This document shows, piece by piece, positions 8,072 through 17,893 of a DNA stretch of 64,000 nt. The stretch is taken from contig NC_021592.1 in the NCBI RefSeq assembly GCF_000152265.2, positions 930,001-994,000 of the forward strand, given 5' to 3'. Under the pieces are notes generated by a model. The model did not search any database. It saw nothing but the letters and a program-made list of their open reading frames with translations, and was not told the origin of the DNA. Positions within the stretch are counted from its first letter, which is position 1. Each line of letters opens with the position of its first letter. The stretch comes from Ferroplasma acidarmanus Fer1 (GTDB lineage: Archaea > Thermoplasmatota > Thermoplasmata > Thermoplasmatales > Thermoplasmataceae). The position numbers and the translations under genes were made by a program.

Positions 8072-8372
8072 CGAGATAATGAATAAACTTAACTATATAT
8101 ACTTTAGCCCTATTTTTATTGATATATATTGATTTTAATTATATGTCTTATAGCCAGTATGCATCGAAAGGGTTGTTGTACACATTCCATGGGATTCATG
8201 TTCTGTAGCCTATAGATAAAAATGAGCGAAAAGTTTATCATTATCCGAACAATAAACACAGGATAGTTTAAGGCTATAATGTGTACAGCGCTGAAATTGC
8301 TGGTACAGTGTTATATTGAACACTATCAAATGTAAATTGAGACTATTCTGAATTTACCAGTGTAACTATGTA
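8072..8372. other. Gene-free stretch with small inverted repeats
   Basis: No coding frame is supported on either strand. It lies where leftward and rightward gene blocks diverge. Visible structures: an inverted repeat TGTACACATT (near 8175) / AATGTGTACA (near 8280), and a 6-bp-arm dyad AGTGTT-6 nt-AACACT (8307-8324). It must hold promoters for the small membrane gene and for tRNA-Phe. No known RNA gene is recognisable. Confidence 0.4.
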
Positions 8373-8445
8373 GCCGTGATAGCTCAGTTGGGAGAGCGCC
8401 AGACTGAAGATCTGGAGGTCGCTGGTTCAATCCCGGCTCACGGCA
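8373..8445 (+). tRNA. tRNA-Phe (anticodon GAA)
   Basis: Acceptor stem GCCGTGA/TCACGGC is perfect over 7 bp, with discriminator A at 8445. The D loop has AGCTCAGTTGGGAGAGC, the anticodon loop ACTGAAGAT gives GAA, and the T arm contains GGTTCAATCC. No encoded CCA and no intron. A T-run follows. Confidence 0.97.
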
Positions 8446-8486
8446 TTTTTAATTTTGTATTTGATTCAAGAGCAGTTATAGATATA

Positions 8487-8494
8487 TTTATATA
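8487..8494 (+). promoter_or_regulatory. TATA box of the leu operon
   Basis: TTTATATA, centred about 27 nt before the ATG at 8518. With usual archaeal spacing, transcription would start at or just before that ATG. The leuA message would then carry about 85 nt of leader including a leaderless 16-codon ORF. Confidence 0.5.
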
Positions 8495-8517
8495 ACATTA
8501 TGTTAATTCACCTGTAG

Positions 8518-8568
8518 ATGAATTCGATAATGTTTATTGAGCAATTGTTCTTTTTGTTGCTTGAGTAA
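8518..8568 (+). CDS. Possible leucine-rich leader peptide before leuA
   Basis: A 16-codon ORF translating as MNSIMFIEQLFFLLLE, with four Leu and two Ile. Its ATG falls where the predicted transcript begins, so it could be translated leaderless. The stop is 35 nt before the leuA start and 22 nt before the leuA ribosome site. Bacterial leucine operons use Leu-rich leader peptides for attenuation; whether archaea do so is not established. There is little room for a terminator hairpin, so any control would act on translation of leuA or on early termination. This may be coincidence. Confidence 0.35.
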   Translation: MNSIMFIEQLFFLLLE

Positions 8569-8603
8569 ACGTTATCTTCATTAGAATTTTTGGAGGTAAT
8601 AAG

Positions 8604-9770
8604 ATGTATTTTTATGGTGGCGGAAGCTATAGCGATTTTTTCAATATGGGTGAATACAGCAGAATGGGCTATGAATTTAACAGGGAAAATATAAGTATAT
8701 TTGATACAACACTGAGGGATGGAGAACAAACACCCGGAGTATCATTTAACACAGATCAGAAATATAAGATAGCAAAAATGCTGTATGATGCTGGTGTCAA
8801 TATAATAGAGGCTGGATTTCCTGCCGTTTCTAATGATGAAATGAAATCAATAAAAAAGATAAATCATGATATGGAAAATATATGTTCACTGGCAAGATGC
8901 AATAGAAATGATATAGATAAGGTAATAGAGTCAGATTCTAGAATAATACACCTGTTTATTGCAACATCGGATATCCATATGAAATATAAATTAAAAAAAA
9001 CCAGGGAACAGGTTTTTGACAGTATAATGGAATCTATAGATTATGCAAGGAGCTATGGCATGAGAATAATTTTCTCTCCAGAAGATGCAACACGAACCAG
9101 CATGGATTTCCTTAAGCAGATAGTTTCTTCCATTAAGGTTGAAACTATAAATTTTCCAGATACTATAGGCATAATGAATCCAATCTCTATGTATTATTTT
9201 ATTAACAAAATAAAATCATTTACCAGCACCGGCATAAGCATCCATTGTCATAACGATTTTGGAATGGCTACAGCCAATACCCTTGCAGGTTTAATGGCTG
9301 GTGCAAATGAAGCCCAGGTAACAGTAAACGGAATCGGTGAGAGAGCTGGAAATGCCTCTTTAGAGGAGGTTGTGTCATCAATTTATGGATTTTTAAATTC
9401 ATACACAGATATAAAAATGGAAAAACTATACAGCATATCAAAATATGTCAGTGCAGCAAGCGGAATAATACCTCAGAAGAACAAAGCCATAACAGGAGAA
9501 AATGCGTTTTCACATGAAGCTGGCATACATGTCCAGGGCATAATAAACAACCCGAAAACATACGAGGCTATAAACCCGGAAATTTTTGGGCTCAATAGAA
9601 GAATAGTTATAGGCAAGCATTCCGGGAAGGCAGCAATAAAATACATACTGGAGAATAATGGTATGCATAAAACTGATGATGAAATAGATAATATATTACA
9701 GATAGTGAAGAAAGAAGGAAATAAAACAATTGATGACAAATTTTTATTAGAGGTGGCAAGAAATGAGTAA
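8604..9770 (+). CDS. leuA: 2-isopropylmalate synthase (short form)
   Basis: Condenses acetyl-CoA with 2-oxoisovalerate, the first step to leucine (388 aa). DRE-TIM metallolyase motifs: FDTTLRDGEQTPGVSF, with the Arg-Asp of the metal/substrate site, then SIHCHNDFGMATAN and SHEAGIHVQGI. A strong ribosome site GGAGGT lies 6 nt before the ATG, so this start is preferred over the downstream Met at about codon 26. At 388 residues it lacks the C-terminal allosteric LeuA domain of ~500-residue enzymes, so leucine feedback by that domain is not expected. Homocitrate or citramalate synthase are alternatives by family; the leuCDB neighbours favour leucine synthesis. Confidence 0.85.
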   Translation: MYFYGGGSYSDFFNMGEYSRMGYEFNRENISIFDTTLRDGEQTPGVSFNTDQKYKIAKMLYDAGVNIIEAGFPAVSNDEMKSIKKINHDMENICSLARCNRNDIDKVIESDSRIIHLFIATSDIHMKYKLKKTREQVFDSIMESIDYARSYGMRIIFSPEDATRTSMDFLKQIVSSIKVETINFPDTIGIMNPISMYYFINKIKSFTSTGISIHCHNDFGMATANTLAGLMAGANEAQVTVNGIGERAGNASLEEVVSSIYGFLNSYTDIKMEKLYSISKYVSAASGIIPQKNKAITGENAFSHEAGIHVQGIINNPKTYEAINPEIFGLNRRIVIGKHSGKAAIKYILENNGMHKTDDEIDNILQIVKKEGNKTIDDKFLLEVARNE

Positions 9771-11004
9771 GACAGCGGTAGAGAAAATATTTTCAGAGAA
9801 GAGTGGAACAGATTCAAAAAGTGGCGATTATATAGTGGCAAATGTGGATTATGTAATGGCCAATGATATTACGGCCCCAATAGCCATAGATGCTTTTAAC
9901 GAACTTGGAATGAAGCCAAAAAGCGACAAAATAATAATTATACCGGACCATTTTGTTCCGCCGAAAGACATCAATTCTGCGAAACAGTATAAAAAATCCA
10001 AGGATTTTGCGCTTGAGAATGGAACATGGTTTTATGATATAGGCCATGGAGGCGTCTGCCACCAGGTTATGATGGAGAAGGGTTTTGCTGCACCGGGAAG
10101 GCTAATAGCAGGTGCAGATTCCCATACAAACACATATGGTGCACTGTCAGCAATTTCTACCGGCATAGGAAGTACAGAAGCAGGCGTAATATTTGCTACT
10201 GGCAAAATGTGGTTCAAAATTCCTGAAACAATTAAGATAAACCTTACAGGAAAACCTGGAAAAGGCGTAGAAGGGAAGGATATTATACTGCATGTATTAT
10301 CAAAAATCAAAAACGGTGGTGCAGCATATAAATGCATGGAATTTTCCGGAAATATAAAGTATATTGATATCAACGAAAGAATGACAATGGCCAATATGAC
10401 AACAGAAGCAGGAGCTAAATGTTCATTTTTTGATACAGATGAAAAAACAATAGAATACCTGAACCAGAGAAATACAGGCAGCTATAAAATAGTAAAATCA
10501 GATGAAAATGCTGATTTCTCTCAAACATTCAATATTGATATGAATAATATAGAACCCTCTATTGCAATTCCCAATTCGCCTGACAATGTTAGAATTGCTT
10601 CTGCAATACATGAGAAAATAGACCAGGCATACATAGGGTCATGCACGAATGGGAGAATAGAAGATATAAGAAAAGCAGCTGCAATACTGAAGGGCAGGAA
10701 AGTTAACAGAAATGTCAGGCTTATGGTAGTTCCTGCAAGCCAGGAAGTATATAACCAGGCACTGAGGGAAGGACTCATAAATACTATAGTGGAAGCCGGT
10801 GGCTATTTTTCAGGCACGACATGTGGTGCCTGCCTCGGTGGATATATGGGCGTACTGGGCCCTGATGAAGTATGTATTTCTTCAACAAACAGGAATTTTA
10901 TAGGGCGGATGGGAGATAAAACTTCTAAAGTATACCTGGCAAATCCATCAATAGTTGCATCATCAGCCATACTTGGAAGAATTGGAACACCGGAGGAGAT
11001 ATAA
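9763..11004 (+). CDS. leuC: 3-isopropylmalate dehydratase, large subunit
   Basis: Fe-S isomerase of leucine synthesis (413 aa, archaeal length), working with LeuD. The [4Fe-4S] ligands are Cys294 in IGSCTNGR and Cys354/Cys357 in GTTCGACLGG. GADSHTNTYGALSA and GIGSTEAG are the conserved aconitase-family active-site stretches. It overlaps leuA by 8 nt, so the two are coupled. Archaeal enzymes of this type may also act on related substrates. Confidence 0.94.
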   Translation: MSKTAVEKIFSEKSGTDSKSGDYIVANVDYVMANDITAPIAIDAFNELGMKPKSDKIIIIPDHFVPPKDINSAKQYKKSKDFALENGTWFYDIGHGGVCHQVMMEKGFAAPGRLIAGADSHTNTYGALSAISTGIGSTEAGVIFATGKMWFKIPETIKINLTGKPGKGVEGKDIILHVLSKIKNGGAAYKCMEFSGNIKYIDINERMTMANMTTEAGAKCSFFDTDEKTIEYLNQRNTGSYKIVKSDENADFSQTFNIDMNNIEPSIAIPNSPDNVRIASAIHEKIDQAYIGSCTNGRIEDIRKAAAILKGRKVNRNVRLMVVPASQEVYNQALREGLINTIVEAGGYFSGTTCGACLGGYMGVLGPDEVCISSTNRNFIGRMGDKTSKVYLANPSIVASSAILGRIGTPEEI

Positions 11005-11005
11005 A

Positions 11006-11488
11006 ATGGTAAATAATATAAAAGGAAGGGCAATTGTATTAGGAGACAATGTTGATACAGATCAGATAATACCGGCAAAATACCTTAACACATCTGAACC
11101 GGATAAACTGGCACCACATTTCATGGAAAATGAATACCCTGACCTTGCGGCAAATATTATGAAGGGCGATATTATAGTTGCAGGGAAAAATTTCGGGTCC
11201 GGTTCAAGCAGGGAGCATGCAGTAATAACAATTAAAGGCCTTGGCATATCATGTATTATTGCTGAAAGCTTTGCAAGGATATTCTTTAGAAATGCAATAA
11301 ATACAGGGATACCGGTAATAGAAGCAAAGATAGAAGCTACAGAATATGGTGAAATATCAATAGATTTTGATAAAAGCATTATAATGCACAATGGCATTAC
11401 AACACAGTTTAAAAAATACCCTGAATTTCTCAGGAACATTATAGATAGCAAGGGGCTTGTCAATTATGTGAGGTCCGGGAAATGGTAG
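11006..11488 (+). CDS. leuD: 3-isopropylmalate dehydratase, small subunit
   Basis: Swivel-domain subunit (160 aa) that completes the LeuC active site. Motifs: GDNVDTDQIIPAKYL near the N-terminus, GKNFGSGSSREHA, the substrate-selecting loop region, and SFARIFFRNAINTGIP. The frame is open 17 codons further upstream inside leuC, but the ATG at 11006, one base after the leuC stop and behind GGAGGAG, gives the standard N-terminus. It overlaps leuB by 7 nt. Confidence 0.95.
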   Translation: MVNNIKGRAIVLGDNVDTDQIIPAKYLNTSEPDKLAPHFMENEYPDLAANIMKGDIIVAGKNFGSGSSREHAVITIKGLGISCIIAESFARIFFRNAINTGIPVIEAKIEATEYGEISIDFDKSIIMHNGITTQFKKYPEFLRNIIDSKGLVNYVRSGKW

Positions 11489-12552
11489 ATATAGCTGTCA
11501 TACCAGGTGATGGCATTGGAAAGGAAATAATACCCCAGGTCTGTGATCTGGTAACCTCTATAGACCCATCAGTTAATTTTACGTTTTATAATATATCGTC
11601 TGAAAGATATATTAATAAAGGCATAACAATAAAAGATAGCGAAATAGATGAATTAAAAAGCTACAATTCAATTTTTTTCGGTGCCATAGGTGATTTCAGG
11701 GTAAAGCCAGGAATCATGGAACAGGGTGTCATACTCAGGCTCAGAAAGGAACTGGATCTTTATATGAATATCCGCCCTGCCATCTCATTTAGCAGGATAA
11801 CAGGGAATAATATACATATGACAATTTTAAGGGAGAATAAGGAGGATTTTTATTCTGATATTTCAGGATCATTAAATGAACATAAACTGTTCAGGCAAAA
11901 AGGAAACTTTTACAATTATAATATTGATATAAATTCTGAATCAGATGATACTATTTATTATACAATGGGCTTCCTTTCAAGAAAAAATTTAAAACGCTTT
12001 TTTAATATGGCATACAAAATTGCTGACACTGAAACTGTGACAATTACAGATAAGGCTAATGCTGTAGACATGTATTCATTATGGCGTGAAATAGCTATAG
12101 AGGAATCAGAACCTGCCGGTAAAAAAATAAACTTTGAATATGCGGATTCACTTGCTTACAATATGATAAATAACCCGTTGAAATACAGGTATATAATTGC
12201 TCCAAACCTATATGGGGATATACTTTCAGATATGTCCAGTGCTATGGTAGGGGGCCTCGGGTATGCACCAAGTGGCAATATAGGCGACTATTCGTCTATG
12301 TTCGAACCGGTACATGGCAGTGCGCCTGACATAGCAGGGAAGAATATAGCAAATCCTGTAGCATCAATACTTTCATGCATAATGATGTTAAAGCATTTGA
12401 ACCAGACAGAAACTGCAGGCATCATGGAGAAATCAGTAGAAAATGTAATAAGAAATGGTACAATTCCAATAGAATCTGGAGGCAATGCCGGGACACATGA
12501 ATTTATAAATAAGGTTAAAAATTATTGCACAATGACGAAAAATAATATTTAA
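11482..12552 (+). CDS. leuB: 3-isopropylmalate dehydrogenase
   Basis: NAD-dependent oxidative decarboxylase, the last enzyme specific to leucine synthesis here (356 aa). Family marks: VIPGDGIGKEI at the N-terminus, LRLRKELDLYMNIRPA with the substrate arginines, TDKANAVDMYSLW, NLYGDILSDMSSAMVGGLGYAPSGN with the metal-binding Asp residues, and the cofactor-site stretch EPVHGSAPDIAGKNIANP. Isocitrate or homoisocitrate dehydrogenase are close relatives, but the operon context supports LeuB. Last gene of leuACDB; the following 186 nt are A+T-rich and gene-free. Confidence 0.92.
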   Translation: MVDIAVIPGDGIGKEIIPQVCDLVTSIDPSVNFTFYNISSERYINKGITIKDSEIDELKSYNSIFFGAIGDFRVKPGIMEQGVILRLRKELDLYMNIRPAISFSRITGNNIHMTILRENKEDFYSDISGSLNEHKLFRQKGNFYNYNIDINSESDDTIYYTMGFLSRKNLKRFFNMAYKIADTETVTITDKANAVDMYSLWREIAIEESEPAGKKINFEYADSLAYNMINNPLKYRYIIAPNLYGDILSDMSSAMVGGLGYAPSGNIGDYSSMFEPVHGSAPDIAGKNIANPVASILSCIMMLKHLNQTETAGIMEKSVENVIRNGTIPIESGGNAGTHEFINKVKNYCTMTKNNI

Positions 12553-12735
12553 TGCCTTATTATGTTATTAATTATCAATTTACATCATATTATTTATTTT
12601 TTTACAATGCATATATAAAACTATACTGTGCTATATATAAAATAACTACAAAAAATTATACTAAAAAGGTATTTTTCTTCACAAATGTGATAAAAAACTT
12701 AATATATAACTATAATATTATAATCTAAGTGGTGA

Positions 12736-13974
<1,239 letters not shown>

Positions 13975-13980
13975 TTTAAT

Positions 13981-14628
13981 ATGATGTCTGAAGATGAACA
14001 GTTAGAAAAATTGATGAAACCGGAATATATTTCCAGTTTGACCAGGGCAATTGAGCTTATAAGAAAGCTTGATAACCTTGGCTTTCTCGATGTAATATCC
14101 GGAATATTGAGTGACGATGAAACTTTAAAGACAGTCTTCAGTCTACTGACAAGCGATGATGTACTATCACTTACTACCAAAACAGATTCAGTAATGGTAT
14201 TGCTAAAAATAATGTCAGAGGAGAAGAATGTAAAGGCGCTCAGCAATCTGCTTGAAATAGTAACAGTAATACAGAACAAGGGCCTGATTGATCCAGTTAT
14301 GGGGATTCTGAAAGATGATGCTGCAATGGGAGCTATTATGGGACTGCTGTCCAATGATTTTACCATGAATCTTCTCATGAATGAGAAACCAATTCTTGCT
14401 TCCCTTGGAACACTGGACCTTAGCGTTGCACCGCATTACGTAAATATGATTAAAGCAGTAGAAAACGCGATAAAAACTGATACGGTAACGCCTGTTGGGG
14501 GTATGATGGGAACTCTTCGCGCAATGAAAGATGAAGATGCCCAGAAAGGCCTTGGAATAGTATTTTCTATACTGAGAAGCCTTGGAAAAACATGCAGTGA
14601 TGAATTTAACTGCTCTGCCAAAAAATAA
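13981..14628 (+). CDS. DUF1641 family protein (SQR partner)
   Basis: Helical protein of 215 aa made of repeated Leu/Ile-rich, Asp-containing units (GFLDVISGILSDDETLK, GLIDPVMGILKDDAAMG), as in DUF1641. The family often sits beside SQR-like flavoproteins or formate dehydrogenase subunits; its exact job is unknown. The C-terminus has two Cys (KTCSDEFNCSAKK). With only 6 nt between them, co-transcription with the flavoprotein is almost certain. A T-rich stretch after the stop may end the transcript. Confidence 0.8.
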   Translation: MMSEDEQLEKLMKPEYISSLTRAIELIRKLDNLGFLDVISGILSDDETLKTVFSLLTSDDVLSLTTKTDSVMVLLKIMSEEKNVKALSNLLEIVTVIQNKGLIDPVMGILKDDAAMGAIMGLLSNDFTMNLLMNEKPILASLGTLDLSVAPHYVNMIKAVENAIKTDTVTPVGGMMGTLRAMKDEDAQKGLGIVFSILRSLGKTCSDEFNCSAKK

Positions 14629-14693
14629 AATATTTTTTTTATAAGCAATTTTCTCAACAGATTTTAATATTTATTTACGATTATGGTAATTAT

Positions 14694-14766
14694 AGCTCCG
14701 TGGTGTAGTGGACAAGCATTCCGGACTTTGGATCCGATGACGGCAGTTCGAATCTGCCCGGAGCTG
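14694..14766 (+). tRNA. tRNA-Gln (anticodon TTG)
   Basis: Acceptor stem AGCTCCG/CGGAGCT is perfect over 7 bp with discriminator G. The anticodon loop CTTTGGA gives TTG; the anticodon stem has one C-A mismatch. The T arm has CAGTTCGAATCTG. The next gene's ATG starts 2 nt after the mature 3' end. Confidence 0.94.
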
Positions 14767-14768
14767 TT

Positions 14769-14963
14769 ATGATAGAAATAATAGGAAAAGAAAAAAGAAA
14801 AATTCACATTGAAGAATCTAAAAAACTTAGCGATATCTATAGTGCTTTTAATATAGATGAGGATGGATTTGTGGCTATACTTAACGGTAACCCCGCAACT
14901 TCCGATGCTATTGTAAATCCTGAAGACAATCTGGTATTCCTTGAAATTTTTTCCGGTGGATAA
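14769..14963 (+). CDS. Ubiquitin-like sulfur carrier / small modifier (MoaD/ThiS/SAMP type)
   Basis: 64-aa beta-grasp protein ending in the FSGG di-glycine tail that is adenylated and thiocarboxylated by an E1-like enzyme. The pattern ILNGNPA...NPEDNLVFLEIFSGG is that of MoaD/ThiS proteins. Roles could be thiamine or molybdopterin sulfur transfer, tRNA thiolation or protein tagging. The ATG lies 2 nt after tRNA-Gln(TTG), so 3' processing of the tRNA would itself create an almost leaderless mRNA. An E1-like protein is encoded at 52.9-53.7 kb. The stop is 3 nt from the end of the convergent cca gene. Confidence 0.85.
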   Translation: MIEIIGKEKRKIHIEESKKLSDIYSAFNIDEDGFVAILNGNPATSDAIVNPEDNLVFLEIFSGG

Positions 14964-14966
14964 TAT

Positions 14967-16250
14967 TTAAAATAAAGACTTTGAATAGAATTTTTTAGCC
15001 ACATTTAACTTATTGACATCTTTTCCGGATACTACTTTTATTTCGCCTTTATACTGATTCAGGTTTTTGCCTATATCTGATTTTTCCAGTTCAATTTTAA
15101 TTATTTCTTCTAATTCGGTATATCTTGGCTTTGTATCTACATATATTCTGTCTCCCATAATATAAGGCCCACGCATTAACCGGCTATTTCCTTTCCATGC
15201 ATCTATGAATTTTATAGACTCGTTTGATTCGGCTGGCGGGCCCATATGTTTCTGTGCATCTGGCAATTTATTTCTCATATATTCAATCAGAATTTCTATA
15301 TTTTCCCCCATATACAATTCGGATGAGAATGGCATGAACCCTGACTTCTGGAATATATCCCATATCCGGTTTTTAAGGCGTACGGCCTGGGGGTATATTA
15401 TATCATCTATTATGTCCGGTTTTTTTAATACAAATGCTTTCATTATAGTTTTTCTATCGTATTTTATTACAGGTTCTGGATTGAAAAGTATATCTTCACG
15501 GCGTGTTACATATAATTTTGCTGCGAGTTTCAGTTTTGAAAGGTTTTCTACACTTACAGCTGCCCCTGCATTTCTTGTGGGGTCTACCGGATCAATTATT
15601 ATTACCGGCTCGTTGAATTCTTTATCACAGTTTTCCGGCACTATCAACTTTCCTTTTAAATTTGCCATGTATTGAATAAACTTTTCGAATGTGCCAAATG
15701 CAATTATTGCAATTTCACAGATATATCCTGAAAATCCTGATTTTGCTACTTCCGAACCATAAACGTTAATTTCCTTCAGAAACACCTTTAGCAGCCTTAT
15801 ATCATGCACCATTTTACTATCTGTCCTGCTTTTAACATAGATTGTATGTAGTGGCGTCCTGTCAACACTGGATACTATTCTTTCACCTTCATTTATCCTG
15901 AAAGCGGGGACTATATCGATCTTAATGCCGGATACAGACCCGGAAACGTATGGATGTTCTGCATATTTCTCTATGGCATTTTCCAGTACAGCATGTCCAA
16001 TTTCAAGCCCCTTCTTTTCTATATATTCAACAGGGTATGACCTGGAAAAAGTAATAAATAAGTCAATATCACTCGATTTCAGATTTGTACCCTTTGAAAC
16101 TGATCCGACTTCTAAAGGAGTTGCGTCTATCCCTTCTGTTTTGCATATAGCATTGATATCACTGGCAATAGCAGATACTATGTTTTTTAATTTCTCCTGT
16201 TCCTGCAATGTGGGAGTCTGTTCCTGTAACTTATTTTCTAAATAATTCAT
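14967..16250 (-). CDS. cca: CCA-adding enzyme (archaeal class I tRNA nucleotidyltransferase)
   Basis: Adds CCA to tRNA 3' ends, needed because none of the tRNA genes seen here encode CCA (427 aa). The nucleotidyltransferase motif is EVGSVSKGTNLKSSDIDLFITF with catalytic Asp residues in DID, and a third carboxylate in IKIDIVPAFR. The central VDPVDPTRNAGAAVS segment is typical of archaeal class I enzymes. It starts one base after the nac stop, so the two form an operon. Confidence 0.95.
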   Translation of the reverse strand: MNYLENKLQEQTPTLQEQEKLKNIVSAIASDINAICKTEGIDATPLEVGSVSKGTNLKSSDIDLFITFSRSYPVEYIEKKGLEIGHAVLENAIEKYAEHPYVSGSVSGIKIDIVPAFRINEGERIVSSVDRTPLHTIYVKSRTDSKMVHDIRLLKVFLKEINVYGSEVAKSGFSGYICEIAIIAFGTFEKFIQYMANLKGKLIVPENCDKEFNEPVIIIDPVDPTRNAGAAVSVENLSKLKLAAKLYVTRREDILFNPEPVIKYDRKTIMKAFVLKKPDIIDDIIYPQAVRLKNRIWDIFQKSGFMPFSSELYMGENIEILIEYMRNKLPDAQKHMGPPAESNESIKFIDAWKGNSRLMRGPYIMGDRIYVDTKPRYTELEEIIKIELEKSDIGKNLNQYKGEIKVVSGKDVNKLNVAKKFYSKSLF

Positions 16251-16583
16251 TTAATTTCCAAGGTCTATAATTGCCTGTGCAGGTTCCCCATCAGCTTTCC
16301 TGAGTGCCTCTATTGCTTTCTCCCTTGAAACATTGCACTGGGACATAACCAGTTTTATATCTTCATCATCAAATTCTTCAACAGATGCCGATTTGGGTTT
16401 TTCCTTCATGGTGCCCAGAACCTGGAATGTTTTCTGCCCCTGTGCCTCTATCATTGTGACAGACGCGTTTTCTATTATGTAATCTTTATCCTTACCTTTC
16501 AGTATAACTTCCTTAACGTCCGGCATTTCGGTGGATTTAATTCCCATCTGGTTCATCATCCTTCTTACGTCCCTTGGATTCAT
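16251..16583 (-). CDS. nac: Nascent polypeptide-associated complex protein (archaeal NAC)
   Basis: Ribosome-bound chaperone, 110 aa. N-terminal NPRDVRRMMNQMGIK, a NAC domain (GKDKDYIIENASVTMIEAQGQ, then FQVLGTM) and a C-terminal UBA domain (IKLVMSQCNVSREKAIEALR). Length and domain order are those of archaeal NAC homodimers. It is followed directly by cca. Confidence 0.95.
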   Translation of the reverse strand: MNPRDVRRMMNQMGIKSTEMPDVKEVILKGKDKDYIIENASVTMIEAQGQKTFQVLGTMKEKPKSASVEEFDDEDIKLVMSQCNVSREKAIEALRKADGEPAQAIIDLGN

Positions 16584-16607
16584 GTAGATTAATTATAACT
16601 TCTTTTA

Positions 16608-17801
16608 TTAATTTTTATATTTTGCCGGTGGTATTATCTCCGGATAATTGATAAATTTCAGGCACATAATCAGTGCAATTAAAGAAGCTAGAAGTTCAAC
16701 TATAATTGCATACATAGGAAAACCAATAAAAGTCAGAATTATAAAAGGTACGGTGATTAAAAAAATCCCGCTAAAAAAATTTGTAAATTTATTTACATAA
16801 TACTTTTCACTTCCAGGGAACTTTCTTGTGATATACGTTCTATATCCTGGTACCAGAAACGCAACGGCCGGGATAAAAAGAATGCTAATATTCAGATCCA
16901 GAGGCGTATTTTTTATGGATATCAGGAATCCTATTACAATGAGCAGTGGAAATATGGATACAAAAGAAATTCCCTGAAAGGTTTTTGATTTTACCATACT
17001 ACCCAGAAACACAGTAAAAAATGATGCTGCTGAAATTACTACAAACCTGTAAATTAAATTAATATCGCCTGCTTTTACAGCCAGCAATGGAATGGTGATT
17101 AATATAAGCGCAATAGCCATATATAAAAGTGAATTAATAAAAATTGTATAAAGCAGCTCTAACCCATTTCTTACCCTCTTTATATCACCTATTGATACTA
17201 TATACCGTTTTAATTTTTTTGTCAGCACTGTTTTCTTATAATTTATGTTCTGGTGAGTGAATAATATATAAATTATTGAAAAAATTCCCAGCAATACAGA
17301 TAATATAAAAATAATATAGATTGAATTTAAATGTATAAAATATATGGTTGCAAAAATACCTGCCAGTGCAATTCCTGTATAGACATTAGTAATATTGTTC
17401 CCACGCCTGTATGTATTGTTCCAGTTGTCTATAATCGATCCGCCAAAGGCAAGAATGGCAATCATTACAACCAGAATCAAATAACTCCTGATATACAGGA
17501 TAAAAGGCATAATAATAGCAAAAATAGCCCCTCCTAAAAACACTGAATATTTTTTCACAAGTTCTATAATATTTCTGGACATAATATATGATAAGTAATA
17601 AATTATTTCAAAAGAAATAATGATAGCGGGAAATATATAAAGTTTCATGGAATTATTATATAAGTGATATGGAAATAAAATAAACAAGAATAATAGAGAC
17701 GCATTTTTTATTGAATAAATTAGATCAATTACACTATTTTTATTTAAAATATTCACTTTTTGATTATTATAAAAGGATATTAAATGTTTTCCGATACCCA
17801 C
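16608..17801 (-). CDS. Polytopic membrane protein, unknown function
   Basis: 397 aa with about eleven hydrophobic helices spread over almost the whole length and short charged loops (GSEKYYVNKF, KSKTFQG). I do not recognise the family: no transporter signature, prenyltransferase DxxxD or glycosyltransferase motif stands out. The low GC content and heavy Ile use match the membrane genes around it. It ends 24 nt upstream of the nac start and could share a transcript with nac-cca. Divergent from glnA across a 92-nt gap that must hold both promoters. Confidence 0.7.
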   Translation of the reverse strand: MGIGKHLISFYNNQKVNILNKNSVIDLIYSIKNASLLFLFILFPYHLYNNSMKLYIFPAIIISFEIIYYLSYIMSRNIIELVKKYSVFLGGAIFAIIMPFILYIRSYLILVVMIAILAFGGSIIDNWNNTYRRGNNITNVYTGIALAGIFATIYFIHLNSIYIIFILSVLLGIFSIIYILFTHQNINYKKTVLTKKLKRYIVSIGDIKRVRNGLELLYTIFINSLLYMAIALILITIPLLAVKAGDINLIYRFVVISAASFFTVFLGSMVKSKTFQGISFVSIFPLLIVIGFLISIKNTPLDLNISILFIPAVAFLVPGYRTYITRKFPGSEKYYVNKFTNFFSGIFLITVPFIILTFIGFPMYAIIVELLASLIALIMCLKFINYPEIIPPAKYKN

Positions 17802-17893
17802 CTATATTAACATAGAACATACCAATTTTAAGCAAAATCATTTATCCGGATTATCCCCGTAAAAGTATTTATTACCTATTTGCATTATGCTAT

